From Chitinophagales bacterium (lineage in GTDB: Bacteria; Bacteroidota; Bacteroidia; Chitinophagales; JADJOU01), in contig JAEUUY010000020.1 of the NCBI GenBank assembly GCA_016787225.1, positions 1 to 64,000 of the forward strand: 64,000 nt of DNA, in the 5' to 3' direction. The position numbers and the translations under genes were made by a program. Positions 42,275 to 52,512 of this stretch are shown piece after piece (within the stretch, counting starts at the first letter, position 1; every line of letters begins with the position of its first letter). The notes beneath the pieces were generated by a model. It was not told the origin of the DNA. It made no database searches and saw only the letters and a list, made by a program, of their open reading frames with translations.

Positions 42275-44872
42275 ATGAGCGATTTTGATGATAAGGATAA
42301 GAAAGGAATTATTAATGTAGATATTAGCAATTCTATGAAAGACAGCTATATAGACTATGCTATGTCAGTGATTGTAGCTCGTGCTATTCCCGATGTGCGG
42401 GATGGGTTCAAGCCTGTGCATAGACGTGTGATTTTCGGTATGCATGAGCTAGGTGTTACGGCCTCTAGTGCCTATAAAAAATCTGCGAGAATAGTAGGGG
42501 AAGTTATGGGTAAATTTCACCCTCATGGAGACTCCTCCGTATACGATACCATGGTGCGTATGGCACAGGACTGGAGTTTGAGATACAAACTGGTCGATGG
42601 TCAGGGGAATTTTGGCTCCGTGGACGGAGATAGCCCTGCAGCTATGCGTTATACCGAGGCTCGTATGAGCAAAATAGCTATGGAGTTCGTCAATGACCTG
42701 GAAAAAGAAACCGTTGATTTTCAGAAAAACTTTGACGATACGCTAGACGAACCTAAGGTTATGCCCACCAAGATACCTAACCTCCTAGTCAATGGCTCGA
42801 GTGGTATCGCTGTAGGTATGGCTACCAATATGCTTCCGCACAATCTCGGGGAATCTATCGATGGCTGCATAGCTTATATTGACAATCGTGAAATTACTAT
42901 AGATGAATTGATGAAATTTGTCAAAGCCCCGGACTTCCCTACGGGAGGGGTTATTTATGGTCTAGATGGGGTAAGAGAAGCCTTTGAAACAGGTCGTGGC
43001 AAAGTAGTAGTGCGAGGTAAGGCTGAAATAGAGGTAGAAAACAATCGTGAGAGTATTATCATCACTGAAATCCCTTATCAGGTCAATAAGGCAAAACTGC
43101 ATGTACAAATCTCTGAACTAGTCAATGAAGGCAAAATTGAGGGTATCTCCGATGTGCGCGATGAGTCTGATAGAAATGGAATGAGGCTCGTAGTGGAGCT
43201 TAGAAGGGATGCTATTACCAATGTAGTCTTGAATAGACTCTATCAGATGACGCAGTTGCAGACTTCATTTGGAGTCAATAACATAGCCTTGGTCAATGGA
43301 CGCCCCGAGCTATTGAACTTGAAGCAAATGATTCATCACTTTGTGGAGTTTCGTCATGATGTAGTGACACGCCGCACCCAGTTTGAACTCCGCAAGGCAG
43401 AAGCGAGAGCGCATATTGTCGAAGGTTTGATAATAGCGGTGGACAATATCGATGAAGTTATCGAGATAATCAAAAAATCTCCAAGCCAATCGGAAGCACA
43501 GCGTGCACTTGAGGCTCGATTCTCGCTCTCTGAATTGCAGTCCAAAGCCATAATCGATATGCGTCTAGGTGCTTTGACTGGGTTAGAAATTGATAAATTA
43601 AAAGACGAGTATCAGAAACTGATGGATCTCATCAAGAAATTAAAAGAAATCCTATCAGATGTGGGTCTTCGTATGCAAATTATCAAAGACGAATTGCAGG
43701 AGATGAAAGATAAATTCGGCGATGCTCGCAAGACTGAAATTATGGCAGCATCGGGCGATATTGATATTTTAGATATTATAGCGAATGAGCAAGTGGTAGT
43801 CACCATATCTCACCTCGGCTATATCAAGAGAACTTCGCTCGAAGAATATCGCGAACAAAACAGAGGGGGACGTGGCGCTAAGGGATCTAGAACGAGAAAC
43901 GAAGATTTCACAGAGCATTTATTTATTGCGAATACCCATAATGTACTTCTCCTGTTTACGAGTAAAGGTCGATGCTATTGGATCAATGTGTATGAAATAC
44001 CAGAAGGCAATAAGACCAGTGTGGGGCGGGCTATACAGAATTTGATGAATATAGCAGGTGATGAGAAGATTCTAGCCTATTTACCAATCGAGAATTTGAA
44101 AGATGAAGAATATATCAATTCGCATTATGTATTTTTCTGTACGAAAAAAGGTGTGATTAAAAAGACCCTTTTGGAAGAATTTTCTAGACCTAGACAAAAC
44201 GGGGTAGCCGCTATAACGATACGCGAAGACGATGAATTATTGGATGCGCTGTTGACCAATGGCAATATGGAAATGATTATTGCGTCTAAAGAGGGAAGAG
44301 CTCTTCGCTTCAATGAGAATAAGGTACGTTCAATGGGACGAACTGCTGCTGGTGTCACAGGTATGGACTTAGGTGAGAATGCTACCAATGAAATAGTAGG
44401 TATCGTGAGTGTAGATAAGAATAGCGAAATTCCTCAATCCGTATTGGTAGTGAGTGAGAAAGGATTTGGTAAGCGAACCTATATCGATGACCCCGAAGAT
44501 GGAGAGGCTATCTACAGAGTTACCAATAGAGGTGGTAAAGGTGTTAAAACGCTTAACATTACTGAGAAAACAGGTGACCTCATAGCTATTCTCAATGTAG
44601 TCGATGGCAATCATTTGATGATTATCAATAAATCTGGAATCGCTATTCGCTTGAGTGTGGACAAAATGCGTGTCGTGGGCCGAGCTACTCAGGGTGTTAC
44701 GCTTATTAAACTAGAGAAAAAAGATAGCATAGCGGCAGTAGCCAAGGTAGTGGTAGATGAAGATGATGAATTGGAAGATGATGATACGGTAATAGGCGAC
44801 GAATCTGTCATGGACACCGAAGATGATAATCAAGCTGAAAATAATTCTACAGAATCTGATGATGTGGAATAA
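42275..44872 (+). CDS. gyrA: DNA gyrase subunit A
   Basis: An 865-residue type II topoisomerase subunit that cuts and rejoins DNA during negative supercoiling. The catalytic Tyr126 is in [10 protein letters not shown]. The quinolone-resistance region [17 protein letters not shown] keeps Ser (87) and Asp (91) at the positions equal to E. coli Ser83 and Asp87, so no classic resistance change. The C-terminal beta-pinwheel contains the GyrA-box-like [15 protein letters not shown], and the protein ends in a long acidic tail (about 825-865, rich in Asp/Glu). The gene has its own -7 box. A TPR gene follows after 19 bases. Confidence 0.97.
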   Translation: MSDFDDKDKKGIINVDISNSMKDSYIDYAMSVIVARAIPDVRDGFKPVHRRVIFGMHELGVTASSAYKKSARIVGEVMGKFHPHGDSSVYDTMVRMAQDWSLRYKLVDGQGNFGSVDGDSPAAMRYTEARMSKIAMEFVNDLEKETVDFQKNFDDTLDEPKVMPTKIPNLLVNGSSGIAVGMATNMLPHNLGESIDGCIAYIDNREITIDELMKFVKAPDFPTGGVIYGLDGVREAFETGRGKVVVRGKAEIEVENNRESIIITEIPYQVNKAKLHVQISELVNEGKIEGISDVRDESDRNGMRLVVELRRDAITNVVLNRLYQMTQLQTSFGVNNIALVNGRPELLNLKQMIHHFVEFRHDVVTRRTQFELRKAEARAHIVEGLIIAVDNIDEVIEIIKKSPSQSEAQRALEARFSLSELQSKAIIDMRLGALTGLEIDKLKDEYQKLMDLIKKLKEILSDVGLRMQIIKDELQEMKDKFGDARKTEIMAASGDIDILDIIANEQVVVTISHLGYIKRTSLEEYREQNRGGRGAKGSRTRNEDFTEHLFIANTHNVLLLFTSKGRCYWINVYEIPEGNKTSVGRAIQNLMNIAGDEKILAYLPIENLKDEEYINSHYVFFCTKKGVIKKTLLEEFSRPRQNGVAAITIREDDELLDALLTNGNMEMIIASKEGRALRFNENKVRSMGRTAAGVTGMDLGENATNEIVGIVSVDKNSEIPQSVLVVSEKGFGKRTYIDDPEDGEAIYRVTNRGGKGVKTLNITEKTGDLIAILNVVDGNHLMIINKSGIAIRLSVDKMRVVGRATQGVTLIKLEKKDSIAAVAKVVVDEDDELEDDDTVIGDESVMDTEDDNQAENNSTESDDVE

Positions 44873-44891
44873 TATTTGATAGGAAGAAGTT

Positions 44892-46010
44892 ATGTTGAGA
44901 TTAGTTCTGCTTTTTAGTTTATTCTCCTGTACCGTGCTTATCGGACAGACAAAAGATGTGTCTAAGGCAGCCTCCTACTATACGGCATTTACTAAGGAGA
45001 ACAAAGTTTCTGATATAGAACGTGCCTATGACCTAATAACCCAGGCATTAACGATAGCTGAAAATCAGAATAATGCCGAAGCGAATTTTTATCACGCAGT
45101 CATCGTGAAACAATATTTTGAATCTAAAAAATTGGATGTTAAGTCTGATTTAGTATTCAAAGTGTCGCAGTCTCTCATCATAACTTATCAGCTCGACAAG
45201 AAGTTTGATAGAAAAGAACAGTTATTGCGCTTGATGCAAATCGCTGGATACGATTTGTATTCTGAAGGAATAAGGCAGCATAGAGACAATAAACATGAGT
45301 TAGCTTATCAGCTTTACAAAGACCTATTTCAGATTCAATCTATTCTCGAAGAGAATAAACTCGACTTTACTTTGGAATCTAATTCTGGTGAAAAGACTAC
45401 CTTGCCGACCAAAGATATCACTAATAATATGGTCATATTCTGCATAAATAGTGGTAAGAAGGAAGAGGCGAAGTCATTATTTGAAAAAGAAATTCAAACC
45501 AATCCTTCTGCGGTTAGTTATGCTCGCCTAATACAGCTTTGTTATCAAATAGATGACAAAGCTAGTGCGAATAAATATATTCAAGAAGGATTGGCGAAGT
45601 ATCCTAAAGATAGTGACTTGTTGATTTATTCGATCAATAGCAGTCTGGGAGAAAAGAACTATCAGCAAGCTTTGGTTCAGCTAAACGAAGCTATTCGTCT
45701 CACTCCTACAACAAGTTTATATTTGGTGAAGTCACAAACGCTAGAGAATCAAGATAAATATGAAGAAGCTATGTTGAATTATAGGGAAGGATTAAAACTT
45801 TTTCCGAATGATTTCGACTTGAATTATGGACTAGCTTATGTACTGTTAAATTCTTCTTTTGAAATTTTGAATGAACAAAATGAAAAAACCAAACCAAAGG
45901 CATTATCTCAAGTAAAAGAGGCAAAGGAATACTTCGAAAAAGCCAAGTTGATTAATCCTAATAAAGTAGATTTTGAGAAAATATTTGAACAAATCAATAA
46001 GGTAAAATAA
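44892..46010 (+). CDS. TPR-repeat protein
   Basis: A 372-residue protein with a signal peptide (MLRLVLLFSLFSCTVLIGQ) and helical repeats of TPR type: YYTAFTKENKVSDIERAYDL, then in the second half SYARLIQLCYQIDDKASANK, DLLIYSINSSLGEKNYQQAL and NYREGLKLFPNDFDLNYGL. The Cys within the leader is not in a good lipobox, so it is probably soluble in the periplasm. No enzyme domain is seen. It starts 19 bases after gyrA and may be read through from it, which is an odd pairing. Confidence 0.75.
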   Translation: MLRLVLLFSLFSCTVLIGQTKDVSKAASYYTAFTKENKVSDIERAYDLITQALTIAENQNNAEANFYHAVIVKQYFESKKLDVKSDLVFKVSQSLIITYQLDKKFDRKEQLLRLMQIAGYDLYSEGIRQHRDNKHELAYQLYKDLFQIQSILEENKLDFTLESNSGEKTTLPTKDITNNMVIFCINSGKKEEAKSLFEKEIQTNPSAVSYARLIQLCYQIDDKASANKYIQEGLAKYPKDSDLLIYSINSSLGEKNYQQALVQLNEAIRLTPTTSLYLVKSQTLENQDKYEEAMLNYREGLKLFPNDFDLNYGLAYVLLNSSFEILNEQNEKTKPKALSQVKEAKEYFEKAKLINPNKVDFEKIFEQINKVK

Positions 46011-46147
46011 ATATTAAGTAAAATAGGTAATTCAATAAATAAAAACGTAAAGCAATTATCACGAAGTGATATCGAACACTTAGGAATGAAAATGCAATCT
46101 GAATTATATTTTGAAATAATATAGACTATAAATTAAAAAATAAAGAG

Positions 46148-47440
46148 ATGAAAGAAAAAATTATTCTATTAGTGCTATTTCCAATCTTAGTTATAGCGCA
46201 AAACAATCCACCAGCAAACTATACTGTAAAAAATCTTATAATAGGTGAAGGCGATCATGTGTTTATGAATTTCCATACCAATACATCAACCACAAAAAAC
46301 CAGTCTGGCTGGGATATAGCTCTTTATAACGAAGTGCATGAAATAGGTGGTATGATTAACGAAACGAAAGGGGTGAGAGTATGGCGAGTATTTAAAGACA
46401 CCAATCAGTTCAGTTCTCTAAGTTTAAGTGATACCCTTTTATCGGTCTCAAATCATGCTAGCATATTCTATCATGGTGCCTTAGATACCATGTATACCGG
46501 TACATTGTCTACTAAATTTAATATTGGCATAGGCGATTTTTATCAGGATAATTTAGTAACTGTGCCTACTAAGATGTATATTATAAAAAGAGAAGATAAT
46601 GTATATGGTAAGTTTTTTATTTCATATAAATCTTCAGGGGGTCGAAATTTTATTATCCGTTATGCCAATATAGACAATAGTGATCCAAAGTATATCGCTG
46701 TCCCCAAAGTAACACCCTTGGCAAGGCATTATAGATATGTAAAATTATCAGACGCTAGTATCCTCAATGATTTTGAACCAGTTTATAACGATTGGGATGT
46801 GGTGTTTAGAAGATATAAAGTCGGCTCAACTACTTATCCTATTGGAGCTTTGACTAATAATGCGCATAATTTGATTCGCATTTCTAGTATTAATGGTTTT
46901 CCTGATGATTATTTAAAGCAAGGAGTGGTAAATACAGAAGCCTATGAAGCGATAGGCGATGTAGCAACAGTAACATATAATGGCTCATTAAGTACCTCTG
47001 ATATCATCACTAGAAATTTTAATCAGATAGGAGAAAAGTGGTTTAATACTGCTACAAATCAACCTTTTACTGGCAGAAGCTATTTTCTAAAGGATAGAAA
47101 TAATCGTTTATGGCATTTGGTCTTCACAACCTATGATGCAACTACTAAATCTGTGAATATTGCTTTTCAGCAAAAAGGCTCATTTAATTCAATTCAAAGT
47201 AGGGAATCGCTAAATGATTTTTATTCAATATATCAGGAAAATAATCAACTGGTAGTTGAAAGCGCAGAGCAGGGAAAAAACGCATCCATATTAATTTCAG
47301 ATATTATGGGCAAGGTTGTATTTAAAGGTGTATTGAATGATAAGTTGAAATTAGATTTGAATGCACAGAAGCCTAAATTATTGTTTATTCTAATTGAAAA
47401 AGACTCTAAATTGTTTACCGCAAAATTCGGAGTTCATTAG
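46148..47440 (+). CDS. HmuY-like protein with T9SS sorting domain
   Basis: A 430-residue secreted protein. After the signal peptide (MKEKIILLVLFPILVIAQ) there are two HmuY-like half-patterns, each with a Trp-Asp strand: QSGWDIALYNE (near 57) and YNDWDVVFRRYKVG (near 214-227). The last 75 residues look like a T9SS type A sorting domain (LVVESAEQGKNASILISDIMGKVVFKG, cut here to the ISDIMGKVVFKG strand, and a final KFGVH). HmuY proteins are haem carriers that hand haem to a TonB receptor. This one would be secreted by T9SS as a surface or released haemophore. The receptor gene follows after 8 bases. Confidence 0.65.
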   Translation: MKEKIILLVLFPILVIAQNNPPANYTVKNLIIGEGDHVFMNFHTNTSTTKNQSGWDIALYNEVHEIGGMINETKGVRVWRVFKDTNQFSSLSLSDTLLSVSNHASIFYHGALDTMYTGTLSTKFNIGIGDFYQDNLVTVPTKMYIIKREDNVYGKFFISYKSSGGRNFIIRYANIDNSDPKYIAVPKVTPLARHYRYVKLSDASILNDFEPVYNDWDVVFRRYKVGSTTYPIGALTNNAHNLIRISSINGFPDDYLKQGVVNTEAYEAIGDVATVTYNGSLSTSDIITRNFNQIGEKWFNTATNQPFTGRSYFLKDRNNRLWHLVFTTYDATTKSVNIAFQQKGSFNSIQSRESLNDFYSIYQENNQLVVESAEQGKNASILISDIMGKVVFKGVLNDKLKLDLNAQKPKLLFILIEKDSKLFTAKFGVH

Positions 47441-47448
47441 TATATTTT

Positions 47449-49698
47449 GTGAGGTATTTTTTAGCATCAGTATTTTTTCTTTTTCTTGTTAATTCGGTTT
47501 ACAGTCAGGAATTTATTGTACAACATTCTGTAACCAATGAGCCACTAGAAGGCGTCACCGCAATTTTATTTTCAAAAAATCGACCTTTAGATGTTACCAG
47601 GACAAATTTTAAAGGTGAAGTTTATTTTAAAGATTTCTCTGTGTGGGATTCCGTGATAATGTTCAAATTAGGTATGACTCGAATAGTAATAGATAGGTCA
47701 CTTTATACAAAAGTTTTGTTTATGAAACCTCTTAAAAATGTCCTAGAAGAAGTTATCGTTACTGGGCAGATTGTACCTGGAAATAAATATCAATCTCCTT
47801 TTAAATTAAAATTTTATACAGCAGAGGAAATAAAAAATAAAAATGCAGTAACACTTGCAGATTTTTTATTGACAGAAAATAATTTTACCATTAGTCAAGA
47901 TCCAATTTTAGGAACAAAAGTATCCATCAATGGAATGAGCGGCTCAGATTTAAAATTGATGATAGATGGCATCCCGGTTGCAGGTAGATTAAATGGGAAT
48001 ATAGATTATTCACAAGTACTTTTAGGCAATATAGAAAAAATAGAAGTAGTAGATGGACCATTATCTACGATATATGGAACTAATGCCACAGGTGGTGTTA
48101 TCAATCTTATTACAAAAACCGGTTCTTCTTATGAATCAAATATCAAAGCTAACTTATATGCAGAATCGGTAGGTGTTCTTAATGCGAATGCATATTATAA
48201 CACTGCAGTGAAAGGACATCGAGTAAGTCTGGGCGTGCACCGCAATATTTTCTTTGGTTGGGATCAAAATTCAGATTCACTAAAAAACGCTATAAAACCT
48301 TTGTGGCGTGACGTAGCATGGAATCCAAAGGAACAGTTTATGGTGAATACATCCTACTATGCACCACTTTCAAAGAAAACGAGTTTGCATATGAAAATTA
48401 ACGGCTTTTGGGAAAGTATAATGAATAAACTCAACCCAGCCTCTTCTCAACAAACAGTGGTGAATGATGAGTATTATAAGACGACAAGATTCAATGTAGG
48501 GGGTAATACCAATACCATTTTCTCCAAATATGTAGAATGGCAGAATTATTCCAACTTTAACTACTTTTCAAGAAATATTGAATTTTATAATCAAGATCTC
48601 ATTGCTGGAAATCAAACTTATTTAAGAAATGTAACGGAGAGAATATATAATTTATTTGGGCGCTCTCAGATTAAGCACGAGATACCAAGTAAAAATCTAA
48701 ATTTACTATATGGAGCAGATTATAATATGGATATCGGTTCTTCTCAAAAATTGGATACCAATGTAAAGGCTATTAGAGATTTGAGTTTATTCGTTATGGC
48801 AAATTATAAGTTTTCTGAGAAACTACTCATGCAGCCTGGACTTCGGTATAGCATTAATAATGTTTCGAGTACACCGATTTCAGCTACTTTTAATTTTAGA
48901 TATGAATTGAGTAAGCATTTTAGCTCTCGAGTGGCATTTAGTCGCGGATATCGAATTCCAGAATTGAAAGAATTATATTTTACTTTTATTGATATTAATC
49001 ACAACATAACTGGTAATCCTAATTTAACCACTGAAACAAATGATAATTTTCAAATAGGAATTGACGTGAAACCCGATAAAACCAAAGCGGCTAGTAAACT
49101 CATTTCCTATTCTTCGTCTCTAAATTTCACTTACTTCAATAAAACAAACGCTATTGATATTGTGAATGTAAATCCCAATACGAATGAGTTTAAGTATTTG
49201 AATGTAGGAAATGTGCGTGGTTTGATCACGAATATTGACAATAGAGTTAAATATAAAGAGTATCTATTTGTTCTTGGTACATCTGTAAATGGATTTCAAC
49301 GATTATTTAATAATACTGCTAATCAACTAGATTACTTTTTATTCAACTGGACTATTAACGCAAACTTGACTTACTATTTCAAGAAACTAGACATTAAATT
49401 AACCTCTGTAAATAAATTCAATTCTTTCAATCCTTTTGTAGTATATAATCTGCAATCTAATATGGTAGAGGAATCTTCGCTTTCTGCATTTATGTATTCT
49501 GATCTGAGTGCTTCTACGAATGTCTGGAATGATAAACTCAATATTACATTAGGGGTCAAAAATATTTTTGACATTAAAAATCTACGAGTAACAGGATTTT
49601 CAGGGAATTTTCATAGTGCTGGTTCTGGTGAAGTCAATAACCTTTGGGGAAGAACTATATTCACTAGTATCACTTTAAATTTAGATAATGTTAAATAG
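47449..49698 (+). CDS. TonB-dependent outer-membrane receptor (probable haem uptake)
   Basis: A 749-residue receptor starting at GTG 47449. It has a signal peptide, a carboxypeptidase-like regulatory domain (about 22-95; SVTNEPLEGVTAILFSKNRP), a plug domain (about 100-225) with LKLMIDGIPVAGR and ATGGVINLITK, and a 22-strand barrel ending FTSITLNLDN. The flanking genes both encode HmuY-like proteins, so the ligand is most likely haem, by analogy with HmuR of Porphyromonas gingivalis. It overlaps the next gene by 11 bases. An iron/siderophore or cobalamin ligand is possible. Confidence 0.82.
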   Translation: MRYFLASVFFLFLVNSVYSQEFIVQHSVTNEPLEGVTAILFSKNRPLDVTRTNFKGEVYFKDFSVWDSVIMFKLGMTRIVIDRSLYTKVLFMKPLKNVLEEVIVTGQIVPGNKYQSPFKLKFYTAEEIKNKNAVTLADFLLTENNFTISQDPILGTKVSINGMSGSDLKLMIDGIPVAGRLNGNIDYSQVLLGNIEKIEVVDGPLSTIYGTNATGGVINLITKTGSSYESNIKANLYAESVGVLNANAYYNTAVKGHRVSLGVHRNIFFGWDQNSDSLKNAIKPLWRDVAWNPKEQFMVNTSYYAPLSKKTSLHMKINGFWESIMNKLNPASSQQTVVNDEYYKTTRFNVGGNTNTIFSKYVEWQNYSNFNYFSRNIEFYNQDLIAGNQTYLRNVTERIYNLFGRSQIKHEIPSKNLNLLYGADYNMDIGSSQKLDTNVKAIRDLSLFVMANYKFSEKLLMQPGLRYSINNVSSTPISATFNFRYELSKHFSSRVAFSRGYRIPELKELYFTFIDINHNITGNPNLTTETNDNFQIGIDVKPDKTKAASKLISYSSSLNFTYFNKTNAIDIVNVNPNTNEFKYLNVGNVRGLITNIDNRVKYKEYLFVLGTSVNGFQRLFNNTANQLDYFLFNWTINANLTYYFKKLDIKLTSVNKFNSFNPFVVYNLQSNMVEESSLSAFMYSDLSASTNVWNDKLNITLGVKNIFDIKNLRVTGFSGNFHSAGSGEVNNLWGRTIFTSITLNLDNVK

Positions 49699-50683
49699 AA
49701 TAGTGTTTCCGCTTTCTTGTTTGGTTATAATATGCTCTACGACATCTTGCATGAAAGAAATAGATGGGCCTTTGGATATCACTCTATCACCTTATCCAAA
49801 AGTAGAGTTGAATTTAGAACAAGAAATGGATTATAAGGCTAAAATATATTATAGTTTGGCTACAAAAGAAATAATTAAAACCTCTGATAATTATAGTTGG
49901 CACATAGCATTTGCTTCTCAAGCGTCTAATCCTCATAAAGTATTAATGAATTATGCTTTAGGTAAATCGACTTGGGGTGCTACTCGTCAAGATACGAATT
50001 GGGCGAGAACAATTACGCAAGCAGAGTTGTTTTCAGAAACACAAATTTATGCGAATCATTATGACAGCTTTGCTAATCTTTTTCAAAGAGGTTTTTATAA
50101 TGTATACTATTTAAATTTTGGGTCCAATCTAGTCAATAAAAAATTTCAAGTATTAAGCTATACAGCTACAGAGGTTAGTTTCCGATATGCGAATTTAGAT
50201 GGGTCAAATGAGATAACAAAAACGATAACACTAAACCCGAATACAAATTATACCTACATATCGTTAATTGATGCATCTGCAGTTGATGTAGAGCCAATAG
50301 ATAGATTGTCTTGGGATTTTGAGGTGACGCGCTATACTACCTATGTTACAGATTTCAGCCAACCGCAAATGTACGGTGTGGGAGGGTTCATATCGAATCC
50401 AGCTAAAAATATTCTAGTGGCTAAAGTAGAGAACAAGAATTTAGAAGATCTTTCAGATGCGAGTTTGACTAGTCTACCATTTAATAATGGACTCACTAGT
50501 ATCGGATATGACTGGAAAAAATTTAGCAATGGTGGCCCAGATGGTTTTTATACGATACTTCCTCGTAGCTATGTGATTAAGGCAGATGGAAAAACCTATG
50601 GTATTCAGTTTATCTCTTATACTAAGACTATTGCTGGTAAACCAATAAATGGTTATCCTGTATTTTTATTACGGGAATTTTAA
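49688..50683 (+). CDS. HmuY-family lipoprotein
   Basis: A 331-residue lipoprotein (signal ending CSTTSC, Cys near 21). The HmuY family is indicated by the split beta-sandwich with NYSWHIAFASQ (near 74-84), SFRYANLDGSNE and RLSWDFEVTRYTTYVT (near 199-214), GVGGFISNPA and the late strand YGIQFISYTKT. HmuY proteins bind haem on the cell surface. Its start overlaps the receptor gene, so it is translated with it. The same fold appears in the first gene of the operon, with a T9SS tail instead of a lipid anchor. Haem-ligating His residues cannot be named with confidence. Confidence 0.75.
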   Translation: MLNRIVFPLSCLVIICSTTSCMKEIDGPLDITLSPYPKVELNLEQEMDYKAKIYYSLATKEIIKTSDNYSWHIAFASQASNPHKVLMNYALGKSTWGATRQDTNWARTITQAELFSETQIYANHYDSFANLFQRGFYNVYYLNFGSNLVNKKFQVLSYTATEVSFRYANLDGSNEITKTITLNPNTNYTYISLIDASAVDVEPIDRLSWDFEVTRYTTYVTDFSQPQMYGVGGFISNPAKNILVAKVENKNLEDLSDASLTSLPFNNGLTSIGYDWKKFSNGGPDGFYTILPRSYVIKADGKTYGIQFISYTKTIAGKPINGYPVFLLREF

Positions 50684-50700
50684 TTTTACATTAATATCCT

Positions 50701-50760
50701 TTTATACCAATAGCGGTTTTAAAATGGTCCAACCCATTTTAATACCTTGCTACGGTATTA
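50701..50760. repeat. second copy of palindrome-bearing dispersed repeat
   Basis: tataccaat, then AAAATGG-tccaac-CCATTTT at 50721-50740, then ccttgctacggtatt. The same order of words occurs at 608-755. It lies after the HmuY lipoprotein gene, so the hairpin may also weakly terminate transcription. Confidence 0.5.
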
Positions 50761-50807
50761 ATTCAATTAAAGGGCACTTAATTTTTTCGCCAAGCCTTTT
50801 AGGATAA

Positions 50808-51452
50808 TTAATCAAATAGCAGATAGATTCCTCCAAATATTATCACTATGAAAATAATTGGTAATAAAAGATTGAGAAGTGCTCTCCCGAACGAAAAGTT
50901 CTGAACTATTGAGGTGCCAATAACACAAAGTATAATACTGTATATACCTAATCCAAGTGACGCCATTGCTAAGGAATAAAAAATGAATGCTGTGGCATAG
51001 TCGCCAAATTCATTATCAAAGTCAGATGTGAAGGCATCACCACCAAAAAAAAATATTTGAATAAAGGTTAATATAATATTGCCAATGGCTGGTATCATCG
51101 AATATGTGAACACTCGATATAATGATTCTCTATCTCCTTTTCCCTTTAACATCAAGCCAGCCCATGATACAAGAAAAGAATAAAAATAGAAGGATATCCA
51201 GCCTAGTAGACCTCCAACTATGATGGAGCCTACTATGATTTCGGTTAAAGATTTAGTATCTCCCATATTCCTTAGACTTGCTCGGTCAAATGCATTGACT
51301 ACTCCTATCAGAAATAGTATAAGGTACATATTATTTTCGTATTGCTTTGTATGGATAAAACGCAATACAGAATAGGGTTTAGACCATATTTTAGTGAATA
51401 TTTCATAGTCACTAAAATTTTCATGTTCAAATTCTTCAAAATTTTGGAGCAT
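50808..51452 (-). CDS. Yip1-family membrane protein
   Basis: A 214-residue protein with about five membrane helices. A cytoplasmic start (MLQNFEEFEHENFSDYEIFTKIWSKP) is followed by LILFLIGVVNAFDRASL and a conserved-looking YSMIPAIGNIIL within helix three or four, which is characteristic of the Yip1/YIP family. The function in bacteria is unknown. It is encoded alone, converging on the haem operon. A perfect AT-rich inverted repeat lies just upstream (51464-51488). Confidence 0.7.
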   Translation of the reverse strand: MLQNFEEFEHENFSDYEIFTKIWSKPYSVLRFIHTKQYENNMYLILFLIGVVNAFDRASLRNMGDTKSLTEIIVGSIIVGGLLGWISFYFYSFLVSWAGLMLKGKGDRESLYRVFTYSMIPAIGNIILTFIQIFFFGGDAFTSDFDNEFGDYATAFIFYSLAMASLGLGIYSIILCVIGTSIVQNFSFGRALLNLLLPIIFIVIIFGGIYLLFD

Positions 51453-51463
51453 ATTCTATTACC

Positions 51464-51488
51464 TTTTAAATCTAAAATAGATTTAAAA
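51464..51488. repeat. AT-rich perfect inverted repeat upstream of the Yip1 gene
   Basis: TTTTAAATCTA, loop AAA, TAGATTTAAAA: 11-bp perfect arms, 12 bases before the ATG of the Yip1 gene. A following T run makes a weak plus-strand terminator possible; an operator is the alternative. Confidence 0.55.
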
Positions 51489-51559
51489 ATTTTTTATGAA
51501 ACGCAGAGTTCTTCATTTTTCACTAGAATTTCACCTCATTAGACTTAATGTAGAAGGGG

Positions 51560-52453
51560 TTATTTTACAAAATCTCCTTTCATGAACATATAGGATTCTT
51601 TCAATTCTCCATACTTATCGTATATATGAAGGACTCCCGTTCCATTCATTAAAGAGCCTGGATAAAGCGGTTTTCCATTCTCTAAATAAGCGCCCAAAGC
51701 AGTCCAAGTTTTTCCATTTTTATATTCTACTTCATTCCACCGTTGTCCAGAAGGATAGAAATGTCTTCGAGTGCCATTAAGCTTACCGTCTATGTAAAAT
51801 TCTTCCATTTCTACTTGTCCACTAGGATAGAAATCTCTTGATTTACCATTGAGTTCATATCTTTCGTAGAGTTCTTCTCTCTTTAATTTACCACTCGTAT
51901 CATTATATTTTCTAATTATAAATTTACCAGGGATAATATCATAAATAACTTCCTCCATTTTATTTTGACCATCAGCGGCATATAAGATCGATTTACCTGT
52001 CAGACTATCATCTTTGTACTCGTATTGCGCAGCTAATTTGCCTTGAAGCGTATATGCTTTACTGATACCGTGTCTCTTTCCATTCCTATAGTTTTGTTCC
52101 CATATTTTAAATTTGAGTTGAGGATTCAAACTATCCAGAATAGAAAACACAAAGCTACCTACTCTTTTATTTTTTAAATAATTACCTTCAATACATACCA
52201 GAACTTCTTGGGTAATATTAGCTACTATTTTCTTAGAGTCATCTAAATCGAAAAAGCTCAAAGTCATAGTTTCATATTCTTTACTATATCCATTACCAGC
52301 ATTAGAAATAGCTTTAAACTTTGCAGTATCTCTTAGTACTACAAAAGACTTACGATTATACTTAAACTCAGGAACATCTTTCGTGTCAATAAGTTGGGCA
52401 TTAGATTCTATAAAATAAATTATAGTGCAAATGTTAAGGAAGAGTTTTATCAT
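51560..52453 (-). CDS. MORN-repeat (YwqK-like) protein
   Basis: A 297-residue protein with a signal peptide (MIKLFLNICTIIYFIESNA) and about six MORN_2 repeats in the second half, for example GKSRDFYPSGQVEMEEFYIDG and GTRRHFYPSGQRWNEVEYKNG (each about 22 residues, GxxxxxYxSGQ). Some proteins of this type are labelled YwqK-family antitoxin, but no toxin partner is present here and this one appears exported. Its function is unknown; MORN repeats usually bind proteins or membranes. It lies 60 bases after the PorG-like gene on the same strand. Confidence 0.75.
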   Translation of the reverse strand: MIKLFLNICTIIYFIESNAQLIDTKDVPEFKYNRKSFVVLRDTAKFKAISNAGNGYSKEYETMTLSFFDLDDSKKIVANITQEVLVCIEGNYLKNKRVGSFVFSILDSLNPQLKFKIWEQNYRNGKRHGISKAYTLQGKLAAQYEYKDDSLTGKSILYAADGQNKMEEVIYDIIPGKFIIRKYNDTSGKLKREELYERYELNGKSRDFYPSGQVEMEEFYIDGKLNGTRRHFYPSGQRWNEVEYKNGKTWTALGAYLENGKPLYPGSLMNGTGVLHIYDKYGELKESYMFMKGDFVK

Positions 52454-52512
52454 ACAATATTATTAGTCACACTAAAATAATTAGAATTCTATAAATGTTG
52501 TTTAAAAAGATT

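Noticed and set aside
42361-42560. Quinolone-resistance changes in GyrA
   Set aside because: The Ser and Asp at the two classic positions are unchanged.
46085-46130. Fur-type operator ahead of the haem operon
   Set aside because: An AT-rich imperfect palindrome is present (attatattttgaaataatat) but only 14 of 20 positions are symmetric, which is too weak in such AT-rich DNA.
51560-52453. Antitoxin of a toxin-antitoxin pair
   Set aside because: The MORN repeats match YwqK-type names, but the protein has a signal peptide and no toxin gene is adjacent.
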